A model generated the notes under the pieces. The model ran no database searches. It was not told the origin of the DNA and saw only the letters and a list, made by a program, of their open reading frames with translations. A stretch of 64,000 nucleotides of DNA, taken from Ctenosaura bakeri (lineage: Eukaryota; Chordata; Lepidosauria; Squamata; Iguanidae). The stretch covers positions 268,001 to 332,000 of the forward strand of contig CAOLHI010001426.1 of NCBI GenBank assembly GCA_948474755.1, given 5' to 3'. This document shows positions 1-12,400 of this stretch, piece by piece; the stretch's first letter is position 1, and every line of letters starts with the position of its first letter. The translations under genes and the position numbers were made by a program.

Positions 1-2933
1 AACTTAACATATTTGGCTTTTCACTTGTCCCTATATAGGAAGAAGTATGAGCTTGAGAGACAGTGGTAACAGGCAGACACTTGATGAAGTTCCACCTTAA
101 ATGGCTAAGTGTGAGCACTTGCTGTTGATTCAGATGTGAATTTCATTGCTTTATCTCAACAGCTCACCATCTTAGCAGCAGTGCATGACTACTTTAAAAA
201 TATATGTATTTCTAATGTATTCATAGTTAATTTTTTTTAAAAAAGACTCAAAACATCTGTACATCTTAACATGCAGAAGCTTAATTCCCTAATCGAAGCC
301 AAAATGCAGCATGTGTAGATTGAGGTATGAGAGGAATTCCAGTGTAATTCAAAATACTAACATGTCCCATTTCCATAGAAATACTTATGCAGGCTATTTC
401 CCAAGTCAAATGTTGGTAGAGCCATCTTCACTTGAGATAGAATCTTTTCTGGAAAAATTCCAATTTCACCTGTTATATACAAATGTTAACAACCAAAATA
501 TGGCACTTGCTGCTGCACTGACCATTGGAAACAATTTTTTTTGTATTCAGTGCACTCATTTTCTTATTCACTGCCCTCATGCACAAGGTTGTAGGGATAT
601 GTCTCACTCTATTGAATGGTGCTAACATATAACTAGTGTTGTCAACATTGTTGCCATGCTGCATGCCCAGATAAATGTCTGTAACCAGGGAATGCATCTC
701 AGCATTGCAGCATTAACCTATGTGACGTGTTCCTGATTTGCCCGGCATATTTTGCCAGAATGGAAATAATCTCTCAGCTCAACCTCAGTGACTAGATTTG
801 TCCCACGTGTCTGTCATGCCAAAGCTGCCCAGTACAGTCTACACTTCCTGAAGGAAAGGCAGTTCATCACTCTTGTTACCTTGTTGCAGCATTAAAAACA
901 TTTTAAGCACAGAAAAGCTTTTCAGGTTCATAATTTCTTTGAAAGTGGTCAGGACCTGAGAACTGGATTCCAGCTCCTCCAAATTCCCATGATACAGCCT
1001 TGTCAGAAGCAGTGGACAATGTCTTCACCTCAGTGATACCAAGGAGTTTCCACCTTTTGCTTTGATAAGATTCCTCTCTTTCCAAGCTATTTCACAGATT
1101 GTGGTAGAGAATGCTTTCTGTGAATAACACTTCAAAAGTTTTTAGCTCTGGCTAAAGGTTAGTCTCTGGCTGCTATGTGGTAAAATATCAGGATGTCTGC
1201 ACCAGATCCTCATCTGTTTCTCGTGAAATCAGATCTACACTTTTTTTTCTTGCCAAGTTACGTTATTTGGACCAAAAAATCACCCCAGTAAAATAGGACA
1301 CATTTCTTCTGCCCGTTTGTCCCAGAGGTGTTTTAGTCCTTTTAAAAAATGGCAGCTGGCTGAAATGTAGGAACATTGTTTATACATTTTTGAGGTAACA
1401 TCCAAAAGTTGTGGATCTAGTTCTGAATGAATTCTGCAATAGAACTAGCATACTAAAATGGCCTGTTTGGCAGGATGACAGTTACAAACCACGTTTTAAT
1501 AATGTTATGAAACGTAGTTAATTTCACATTTGTCAGTAAACTACTGAGTTATGGGAAACTGCCAATGGATGCTAGGTGCTGTAGGCTATATTTCAGAAGA
1601 AGGAACTGGCAAAACCACTGAGTATTCACTGCCTAAGAAAACCTTAAAAAGATTCATGGGGTTGCCATAAGCCAACAGGCAACTTGAAGGCACGCAAGTG
1701 CGGACACACACACTCACTACACATGCCATTGTCTTAATGTGCTATGAAGGAGTCAGAATTTCCTAGAAAGCTGTGGGAAAAGACTGTCCTGTCTATAAAA
1801 CTTTATAAGGCTATGAATTCATTAATTTTTTTAGATAAAAAGTTTTCTTGCTTTCACATAGCAAACATTACCAGCAAGATAACACTGTAATCCCTGCTTA
1901 CTCAAGTTTATGTAATTGTGTTTGGTGTTTCATTGTTTCTTGATCAAGTTAGACTTACAGTGCTAATAGATTATAATTATGTGCTGTTTCCTAGAATAAT
2001 TTCAAGTGTGTAAGGAGAAATACTAAACACAGCTACAGATTAGAAACATGGGCTAAATATACATCACTCTTTTAGTTGCTGCTTTTCCTTTGTCTTGGCA
2101 AGCTTCATTTGTATGGGAAAAGCAGGAAAAGCCAAGTTTTGCTTGATTCTTTCCACAGCTTTGAGGTGTAGGGGTGTTACATTTAAATTATTTTTGAAGA
2201 TGCAGAGAAAATTATTGAATAGAAAAGGAAAAACAAACTATGATACACTTTTGTAGGAATGATGTAATGCAAATTATTTCTGATAAGAATAAACAGCTGT
2301 AGCAATGAGACATAGTTTCACATATGCATATTCTTTTTGAATATTAAGTACCACATACTTTCTAATACAACATGGTTCTTGAAAACAGGCTTGGTGAAAA
2401 GACAAGTGACTACATGATTTGGAAAAATCTAAAATAATAAAGAATGAAAGATACAAGAAACATGAATATATACAAAATCCTTTTGGATATAAAAACATAC
2501 AATTAATAGATAGTGGAACTCATTGCTCAAATAGACCTTTCCTTGACAGTTACCTGGTTAAATAAACAGAATGGGAAAAGGGCCACAAGCCAGCTGAGAG
2601 AATGTATGTCTTGCAAATAGTTCATTTCAAGTTCAATCCCCTTCATGTTTAATTGAAGGGATTAGCTAGCAGATGACAGACCCCAGAGAACCACTATCAG
2701 TCAGGGTAGATAATAAGCGGCTAAACAGACAAAAATGTCCTGATCCACTGTAAGGTATTGTTTGTTCAAATAACTATGTAACTAATTCCAGAGAATCCTG
2801 CTGCTGCAGAATATTTTAATCCCTTCTGTCATAAAATAAATGATGCATTAAGCAATGGATAATTTACTTGGTCTGAGTAAAAAAGTAAAACCCCAAACCC
2901 TGTATTTTACACTGATTATACTATACATGAGGA
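1..2933. other. Sequence 3' of SH3D19: no gene seen
   Basis: AT-rich sequence with only short chance open frames. Apart from a SINE fragment at 1599-1724, I recognise nothing. Confidence 0.6.
1599..1724 (+). mobile_element. SINE fragment with Bov-B-type tail (Sauria SINE-like)
   Basis: It holds the 3' half of the family: ggcaaaaccactgag, cctaagaaaacc, a degenerate gggttgccataag and aacttgaaggcac, ending in CA-rich repeats. It resembles the copies at 37131, 42831 and 43499. The tRNA-like head is missing. Confidence 0.6.
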
Positions 2934-2939
2934 TTTATT
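2934..2939 (-). terminator. SH3D19: Candidate polyadenylation signal AATAAA of SH3D19
   Basis: AATAAA on the minus strand, about 390 bases after the stop codon. A GT-rich stretch follows it near 2903-2889. This would give a short 3' UTR; a more distal site cannot be excluded. Confidence 0.35.
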
Positions 2940-3331
2940 GCTTTCACACAGTGGTTGTTAAGAATTTACTGAGAAAATGTACCCAGTTATTTGTATTGGA
3001 AATGAAGAGGTGCAATGCAAGCAATATTTGAATATGCAGCTGTACTTGAGAGTGCTAAAATGGCTAAAATGCAGGCAGCTTAAACAGATATTGTACCAAA
3101 TTTTGTTTCTTGGAAAATGAATTGGAGGAGGGTTTCTAAGTATCAACTGGAAAATAAAAGTATTTTACATTCTAATGATTTTTATATAAAAATAGTGCAA
3201 AAATGCATTTGATAGTCAAAGTTTTGATCAAATGATCATAAATGGCAACGTCTGCTGCCCAGCGTATAATGTGCTTTTGTGCTAGTAAGGTATTTGCTTG
3301 TACAGGCAGATTGTTCAGAACTGTTTCATCC

Positions 3332-3448
3332 TTAGGAAAGTTGTAGAATCTGGACAAAGTTTTTTGGAAATATTCCCGATCTGCCATGTAGTTTTCCACT
3401 CAACCATTCTTCGTCTACAGATTCCAGTTCTGTTATAATATCACCAAC
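3332..3448 (-). CDS. SH3D19: SH3D19 last coding exon (117 nt), end of SH3 domain 5 and stop
   Basis: It encodes [20 protein letters not shown] then [18 protein letters not shown] and a TAA stop at 3334-3332. Human SH3D19 ends in almost the same way. The acceptor is tttcccaacag. An overlapping minus-strand open frame (3399-3172) is in another frame and is a shadow. Confidence 0.95.
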   Translation of the reverse strand, partial: VGDIITELESVDEEWLSGKLHGRSGIFPKNFVQILQLS

Positions 3449-6400
3449 CTGTTGGGAAAGGAAAATTGAAATCAGTTACTCTGTATACATTTTGTACATA
3501 GTTGTTTTCACTACTGTCCAATACTATAAACCCCCCTCCCCTTCATATTTTATTTCACAATGTTTTTTATTAGCATTTCAGGTTAGTATGAAGATCAGGA
3601 GCAAAAGTAGACTACAGTGGCCTTCAAAATTGCAAGTGGCAAATTTTGAAGTGAAGTCTTTCATTTTGTTTATGCAGAAGTTCTTTCAATTAGTTACGTA
3701 ACACATTTTTACTGTGCAGTAAATCATATTCCGTAGCAGTAAACAACAAAGCAAGGCTCAGCATAGAACAAAACACTAACATGATAAAATATGATCATTA
3801 GATTTTAGAAAGCAGATTGAGGGACTGCCTAAATCTAAAATGGCTTGGGAAATAAAAATGTCTTTACACTGAGAAGACTGTAGAGTTAGAAAGTATGCTA
3901 GGGTAGATGTCTCAAAGCTGGGATGCCACCACTGAGAAAAGCCCTTTCAATTATTATTATGTATGTACTTTTAATAGGGAAGGCACTTGTAGTAAGATGG
4001 AGGTGGAAATCAGATAGCTTTCCAGATGCTGTTGAGCTGAATTCACAGCATTCCTCACCACTGGCTGCTAGACAGGTCTTCTATGCGTTGCAAACCTACA
4101 ACATCTGAAAGCCCACAAAATGTCCACCACAGAGTATGGCCTCAATAGAATTCCTTAAAACACAAGCAGGCTGGTAGTCCTGAACTGTAATCCAGTTCAG
4201 AGCTGAGATTAAGTTAGACTGAATTCACTGGGGTTTTACTTCTCAGAAGAAATGTGTAGGGTTAAACTGCCAGTGAAACAGAATTACATTTTGTCATGCC
4301 AGTTGATCACTGCAGTAGTTACAATGGATCATCACTATATCCCTTTGGCTGTATTTAGTTCACTGCATGAACAAAGACTTGTTAACAGTCAAGTGATTGG
4401 TAAAACTAGTTCAGCATTGTTTACATTAATCAGCAACAATTCTTATGTTTCAGACAGGGGATTAAGGTTTTAACCTCTTACAAGCAACACGTATCTTGTA
4501 CTACAGAACTACAGCATGTGGCTACTAGCCCTAGGATTAATTTAGGAAAGGCTCGAAATTTCAGTCAAACTGTAGATTAAGTAATTTATTGACTCATATG
4601 AGCCAACAATAAGAAAGTTGGTATTAGAAGCAATAAGAAGAAACTGTCAAATTGCAATTAAAATCTCTTCCTGGATACATTTATTCAGAATGTTCTTTAG
4701 TGATATGATGCCATCTCCCAACCACAGCATTGCAGCAAACACAAATGAAAGATGCTCACTTTGAAGGAGAGTTCGTCTATGTTCTCAGGATGAAAGTCAT
4801 ACATAGCCTTAGCTTTTCCTTTCTTTCCATTTTGAGCTTGTGATACTCGCACTCCTGTAAAATAAATCATTTAAATGCTATTTTTGGTCAAAACTTGGAA
4901 AGAGCTAGTTGATTTTTAATTGTTTTTTTCCTGGTCATGGGGCCTAACTCAAGTTTCCTAATTAGTACTTAAAGTTAATTCCGTGTGTTAGTGCACTGAT
5001 TAAGATGGTAAAATTAATTAGAATGGCTGGCTCCCACCCTAGCTGGGACTACAACAGGAAGACCTAAAGAGAAAGAGAATTAGGATTGGAGGAAAAGAAT
5101 TCTGTGGCTCTGCAGCAGAATCCAGCAGAAAAATGGGAAGCAGTTGAAGAGCTTGGATTGTGAAGAAGTCAAAGAATTGCCTCTCGTTGCTTCCCTCCAT
5201 CCTATCATTCTGCTTTCTATCGAACCCCTGATTCTGTGGCTCATATACTTTGAGGGTTAGGGAAGCTGGAGCTGCGTGAAGCCAAAAGATTCATTTAGTC
5301 CATGTCTACTCAAAAGTAAATTTCACTGAACCCCTTTATAATCCTTCAATGTGTTATTGTTCACGAGGTGTCAGGTACTTGAATAATTAAGTGGAAAATT
5401 TTTCTCATCCACACACCTATCTCTGAGCAGACATGGATATTGCTGCCAAACAAATAGTTCCAATATCACCAAATCCTCTTTGCCTTTTTCTTCTCACCTC
5501 TCATTCTGATTTTTACATACAGTGTTCTCCAGTGTACTGTACATTTTGAGGGGCTTGGTTATGTTGGGTCCAAAAGATATGATAGGTAAATTCACACCCT
5601 CCCAATGTCTTTCAAAAATCTACTCGCAATTCAGTCCCATTCAGTTAAGCGAACAAAACATGTGCTCTACCCCAATCACTGCGGATCGCAATATAAATAT
5701 ACAAAATACAGAGTTGGGAATCATGACCCTCAATTCCTTGACAGTACAACCAATGGTGAATGCTGGAATCTACAATAACATCTGAATGGATATATTATTC
5801 CCATCCCTGCATTAACACCACTCCTTGTAAGGTTAAGCACACAGCATATATGTTGACTGAAGTGGAAGGAGTAGGAAAAGAGGCGAGGTGCACCTGAAGA
5901 ACTTGGTTGAATAGCTTACAAGATGAGGTCCCATATCTTAAGGTGATTATTTCCAAACTGATAATTTCCAGATGTGCTGAAGTCTCACCATCCCCATGCA
6001 ACAATTGTACTAAGAGCTTCCTAATCCATCTGGGTAAAAACTTTCAGGTTGGCAGAAGGCAACTTTAAATGAGGGGAAAAAGGCATTTTTGATGGTAGCA
6101 AGAACAATATGCGTCCATGGGGTCAAAGGTAAAAACCTGTACTATCCTCTATAAATCTCAGGGTCTGGGCCCCAAACAAACGTTTTTGATAATGAGCTAA
6201 TTGACAATAGTTTAGTTAATTAAACAATTCCCATTATCAGCATTGAGTGGTAATGAAACAATTTTTCATTTCTAAAATGGAAATGGAAACATTCTAAAAT
6301 GGAAACATTATTAAACTCATTTCCAAATGTAACATTTCAAGCTCTTATTTTGGACATAAATGAGCCTGCTCATATTTGTTTTTCTTGCTTAACATTACAC

Positions 6401-9400
6401 TGGGGAAGGGAAAGGAGGGCATGATCCCTGTTCATTAAAAATAAAAGAAACATTCACATTTTTAAAAAAGTCTCATCTCCCATCCCCCATTTCTTTAAAT
6501 CACTTAAGTCTTGTTAACTCTCAAGTACAACTAGAAATGCTGCTACTTCTTCCATAAACCCTGAATTGAGATACTACAGTTCTGTTACATTTTGTGAGGA
6601 GAAATGAATGGCTATACCAGGGCATTTTACTACAGATTTTCTTCATTGTAAACTAATCTGTCTTTCTCAGAGACTGGTGTTATGTTCTAGTACAGAAACT
6701 GCAATGCAGGAATAACAGAGGAATTAGAATATTCAGCTTTAAATCTCTTCTGTTACTGTTACAGCATCAATTGGAATGCGAAATTACTCCCTTCAACTGC
6801 AAGTCATGATTTGAAAACATCATCACCACTCTGAAATATAATTTTAGCTCTGATAAGAATTAAGTACACTGATAAAACACATAATAATAAATTTGTGCTG
6901 TATACTGGGCATATCAGCATGGATAATCTATGTACTATTGCAATAATTTCTAGACGATTTTTGACAGATGGTGTTGCTAGAATGTAATCACTACTAGTTG
7001 TACTTCTGAGACGTCAGTGAAATACTTGAACAGAGACTTTTTCTGTGAAACACCCTCCCTCCATTGCAACTGGCACTGCTGTGGCCTACTCGGGGGAGAA
7101 GAACAGGGAGGCACAGCTCCATTGTGCTAGGCCCAGCAGCTGATGAAAGGTATGCCCTCCATCACATCTGCCACTGCTGTGGCCTTGGAGGAAGAGAACA
7201 GAAGCCAGCATCTGCTAGACTTAATTCTCTCCTCCACTGCCATCCCCATTTGCTTGTGTGTTGTCTTTTTTAATTGTAAACCTGAAGGAAGGAACTGTCA
7301 AATTAACAGCTGTAAACTGCTAATGTAAAGCAGTGTACACTAAATAAACTAGACAAGAGCTTTGTATATGTTAAATATGGAATAACGTAAGGCCTTAGCA
7401 TCCAGGTCCTGATTCTCTAGAAGTTTCTCTAGTCAGAACATGGGGGCCCTAGCAATGCTGACCTGGTAGATGAGGCTCCAAGGACTGAGGCATCACAAGC
7501 ACACGTGAAGGCACTGTCTGCCCTTTTTTCCCCACTCAAATCCCTAAGGAAGAAGTCATCTTCCTGAGCGGCAAAGGAGCCCGAAGGAAGGGCAGAGCTG
7601 AAAGCATCCACCAAAGGGATTTCTAAGCATCTCCACAGCCACGGATATGAAGTTCTGAATTGGAGACCTATTCAGCTTATGAAAGCTGGAAGGGAAGGGA
7701 GCCTTCTTAGAGGAAACTTTTGCCATTGAAAACTTGAAGGCACCCCACAAAGCAGCAGCAGCAGAAGGAGTGGTGGAGCTGAAGACTGATTGTTAGAAGA
7801 AGATGGTTCTTGGAGACCCAAAGTCTGCAGGGCTTTAAACAGATGTGGAGGAAAAGTCATTAGAATCATAAAGCCCATCATTAACAGAGTTACTTTGATG
7901 AGGACTATCTGACTATTCACCTTCTTTAGATCAGAATAATTACACACAGATGAATAATCTTCAAAATCCTCTAGAGCCGGGTCTAGATCAGGATGTGCCC
8001 ATCCTGTAGGACGCAGTGAGAGTTAGATTAGGTCTTCATCTGAGGAGTGAAGAGAAGCCTGACTGTCCTGAGGAAAGGAACTTGAGCAGGACACTTACGA
8101 GGCTTGCAATAATGTGGGGCTGAAGAGTTCTGCTGGAACTGTTTAGCTAGACCAAACTTAATTTTTTTGGACAAGGGAATTTTTTTTTTAGATTTCCATT
8201 CTTTCTTCATAAAATAATAAAATAACACACATCATTAGATTTTACATAACAAGTTCCCATTACCATGCCTGTTATCATCATTCACTATATTTACATCTGG
8301 ATGTCTCAAATTCATACGTTAAGTAATAATAAAACGTTCTAAGCATTCTATAAATTTACTAATGGTATTGCCTTGTCATATCCTAAACATTCTCTTTCAC
8401 GCATAACATACTTATTACATTGAAATTTCCTACTATCTAGTTTATTTCCTCTAGTTTGTTGCACCTTTGGATTTGATTTGCTATGTCAAATATTATAAGT
8501 CATTTCTTATACAAGTGTCCTCCATACATCTTATATCTAAAGCTTACCGTCCATCCTTTCTACACCTTTTCGTGCTTCCGTTAGACTTTGATTTCCCATC
8601 TATTAATAATATAGCTAGTTACCAATTCCCAATCCTTCTCTGCTTCTTTGATGGATTGGGAGAATAGATCGCTTTCTTTTAATTCCATAACTTTGAAGAA
8701 CCACTGGTCCATATTCGGTGTTTCTGAATTTTTCCACGTTTTAGCGAAGTTTATTCTCGCTGCTGAAACTAAGTTCAGTAATACCCCATAATTTTTACTT
8801 GCAAATGTCCTTTCAAAAATATATATCATATTTAACAAGTAGAATTCAGGGGCCATTGGAAAGATAATATTAAAAATTTCTTTTATTGCTTCATGTATCT
8901 TCTTCCAAAACTTATTGGAAATTTCTCAAGACCACCAAGTATGAAAGTACGTTCCAATTTTCTCGTTGCACTTCCAGCATTTGTTCCCCGATTTATAAAT
9001 TTTATCTATTCTTTCTGGGGTAAGATGATATCTGTACATCATCTTCATAAAGTTCTCTTTCAAATCTTGGGAGTTTGTAAATCTGTCGGTGTCAGCCCAT
9101 GCCTTCTCCCAATGTTCCAGCAAGACTTCATGATGTAAGTTTTGGGCCCATTGAACCGTCGATGATTTAATAATTTTCTCTTCCAATTGTTGCGACAGAA
9201 AATATTTATAGTACTGGGAGATCTTATTTTGCGTTTTAGTAAAGATTATAGTTTCAAGTTGGCTATAGTTCTTTTGTGTAGCAAATCCTTCTAATTTTGA
9301 GTCCATCTTGAATCTCTCCTTTAACTGTAAGTATGGGAACCAATTTAGTTCTATTCCTTGTTGAGCAAGCTCTTCTCGAGTTTTGAGTCTTATTTCTTGA

Positions 9401-12400
9401 TTCTGTATGACTAGCAAATCTTCATATTTAATCCAGTCCTTTTTATGGTTCACCCATTGTCCAAAAAAAGCCTCCTGTGGAGAGATCCAGAGCAGTATTT
9501 TGTTGAAGGTATTTTTCTTGGTAAGTAACCAGATTTTTAACAAAGATTTTCTTATGTAATGGTTAGTAAACTCTTTATCAATTTTTGCTTTTCCGTACCA
9601 TAGGTACGCATGAAATCTGAATCTCGCACCCGCACCTTCAATTTCTAAAGTCCTAGTATCACTCAGTCTTATCCAATCTTGCAGTCATATCATTACACTT
9701 GCGTAGTAATACAGCTTTAGATCCAGTAGCCCAAATCCACCTTTTGATTTCTCTTCCGATAAGAGCTTCCATCTTATTCTGGGTTTTTTACCTCTCCATA
9801 TAAATCTTGACAATTTTTTCCTCCATAGTTGAAAGGGCTTTTCGTTCATTATGATAGGTAAATTTTGAAATAGAAAATTTAATTTTGGAAGGATATTCAG
9901 TTCAATTGCTGCGATATGGCCTAGCAACGATAAATTCAAATTTCCCATGTCTTTAAGTCTGCTACGATTTCTTTCCATAATTTAGTATAGTTATTATCAA
10001 ATAGTTCCTTATTACTATCAGTAAACCAAATTCCTAAATATTTGACTTTTTTTCTATTTTAATTCCCGTAATTTTTTTAACTCTTTCTAATTGACTCATA
10101 TTTTTCACTAACATGTTGGATTTACTATAATTAATTTTCAGTCCAGCCACTTCTCCAAATTGTTGAAGTTCTGAAATCAAATGTTTGGCCCCTTTACTGG
10201 GCTCCTCCAAAAAGAAGATCAGGTCATCGGCAAAGGCTCGGAGTTTATATTCTTGATTTTTAATTTTCACTCCTTTTATCTCTTGATTGCCTCGAATTCT
10301 ATTATTGAGTAATTCCAATGTCGTTATGAAGAGAAGCGGTGATAGAGGGCACCCCTGTCTTGTTCCTTTATTAATGCTAATTGGTCTTGTCAACTCTCCA
10401 TTAATAATCAATTTTGCTGTCTGTTTCTTATATATTTCTTGAATTCAATTTACAAAAGTTTGGCCACAATTCATTCTTTTCAAAATTTCAATCATAAAAG
10501 ACCATTTTACTTTGTTGAAGGCTTTTTTGGCATCAATAAATAAGGAAGCTAATTTTCTCCCATTCCTTTTATCAAAATATTCTATCATATATAATAGAAT
10601 CCTTGTATTATTTCTTAAATGTCAGTTTGGCAAGAAACCATTTTGATCTGAGTGGATTATCTGCTGTAAGATTTTCTTTAATCTTTCCGCCAAAATAGAT
10701 GGAAAAATTTTATAATCCATATTTAATAATGATATGGGTCTATTGTTCTCGACTTGTTCTGGATCCTTTCCCTCTTTCTGAATCAATGTTATATTCGCTT
10801 GCCACCACGTTCCTGGAACTCCATCCTTGCCAATTAAATTCATCATCTGCACTAGAGGCTCTGTAAGTTCAGATGCAAAAATCTTATAAAACTTGGACGT
10901 ATAACCATCTGGGCCTGGAGCTTTAGCAACTTTCAATTTCTTTATTGCCTCAAATACCTCTGAAGTTGATATGGGTGAATTTAGACTTTCTTTCTGCTCT
11001 TCCGATAAATTCAAAATGTTTTGCTTATTCAGATATTTTCTGACTTTACTTTCCTCCATTTCGACTGTTGTTTCTCGTTTATATAACTGAGTGAAGTACG
11101 TTGAGAACATTTTTTTAATCTGCTGTTGTTCTGTAATTTCCGTCTGCCCTTTCTTCAATTTAGATATTCTCTTTTTCTCTCTTTCCTTTTTTAACTTATA
11201 TGCCAGCCATTTTCCTGGCTTGTTTGAAAATTCAAAGTGTTTCAAATGGCAAAATTTCATTTTCTTTTCAACATCTTCCATGTGCATCGCAGCTATTTGT
11301 TCTTATAGCAGTTTTACCTCTATTTTCAATTTGTTATTTGTTATATCCTGCCAGAATTCACACTCTTTTTCTTTTAATTTTTGGAGTAAATTCTCCAATT
11401 ATTGTTCCTTCTTTTTCTTTCTTGCCGCTCCCATTTGGATCAAATATCCTCTTATCACCGCCTTTCTGGCATCCCACACTGTCGTCATCAGAGTATCTTG
11501 ATTTATATTTTCTTCAAAATATCTTCTAATGGCTTCTCTTAACTTTCTGATATTGTATTCATCTGTCAGGAGGTTGTCGTTGAGTCTCCAATTGTACTCC
11601 TTCCTCTTTCCGTATTTGAAATGTAATAAAATAGGATTGTGATCTGACATCACCTTAGGTAATATTTCCATATCTTTTATGTATGGATGCAAAATCTTTG
11701 ATATAAAAAACATGTCGATCCTAGACATGAAGTTGTGAGAGTCCGAGTAAAAGGTATATCCCTTTTCTGCCCCGTGTTTCAGCGTCCATACATCAATCAG
11801 AGTTAGCTCATCTATCATTTTAAAGAAAGACTCTGGAAGTCTTCCCTGGTTCTTCTTTGTTGGTTTAGTAGAGCATCTATCTCTCGTGGGGCACAATACC
11901 CCATTCATATCACCAAAGATAATGAAATTTTCTTGATGATTTTCTGCCGTGTATTCTATCAACTTTTCCTTGACTTTCAAGTAGAATCTTTCCTTATTAT
12001 CTGTTGGAGAGTATATTCCAACGCACAGAATTGTTTCATTTTGTATTTTAACTTTAACACCTAGATAATGTCCTGCAGGATCCACGAAGGCTTCCTGTGC
12101 TTCTAAATTATTACTAATATACATCACAACTCCTCTTTTCTTTTGCCATGCAGCAGTGAAACATTGTCCTAATCTTGGATTTTTCAAAAATTTGACGTCC
12201 TTATCTGCAATGCGGGTCTCTTGTAGGCAGATGATATCCATTTTAGCTTTCTCTAACTAATGGAATATATGTCTGCGTTTGTATTGCGAGTTGATTCCTT
12301 TAATGTTCCATGAAAGTATTTTTAGGGCCACTTTTTTTCTTTTTTCTCTCCCCCTAGTTGTCTTCTTGTGCCCCTATTTCACTCTCAATCTGATATTCAC

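Noticed and set aside
11091..11529. Plus-strand open frames of 109 and 136 codons with hydrophobic, Phe-rich peptides
   Set aside because: They are antisense shadows of L1 ORF2 on the minus strand.
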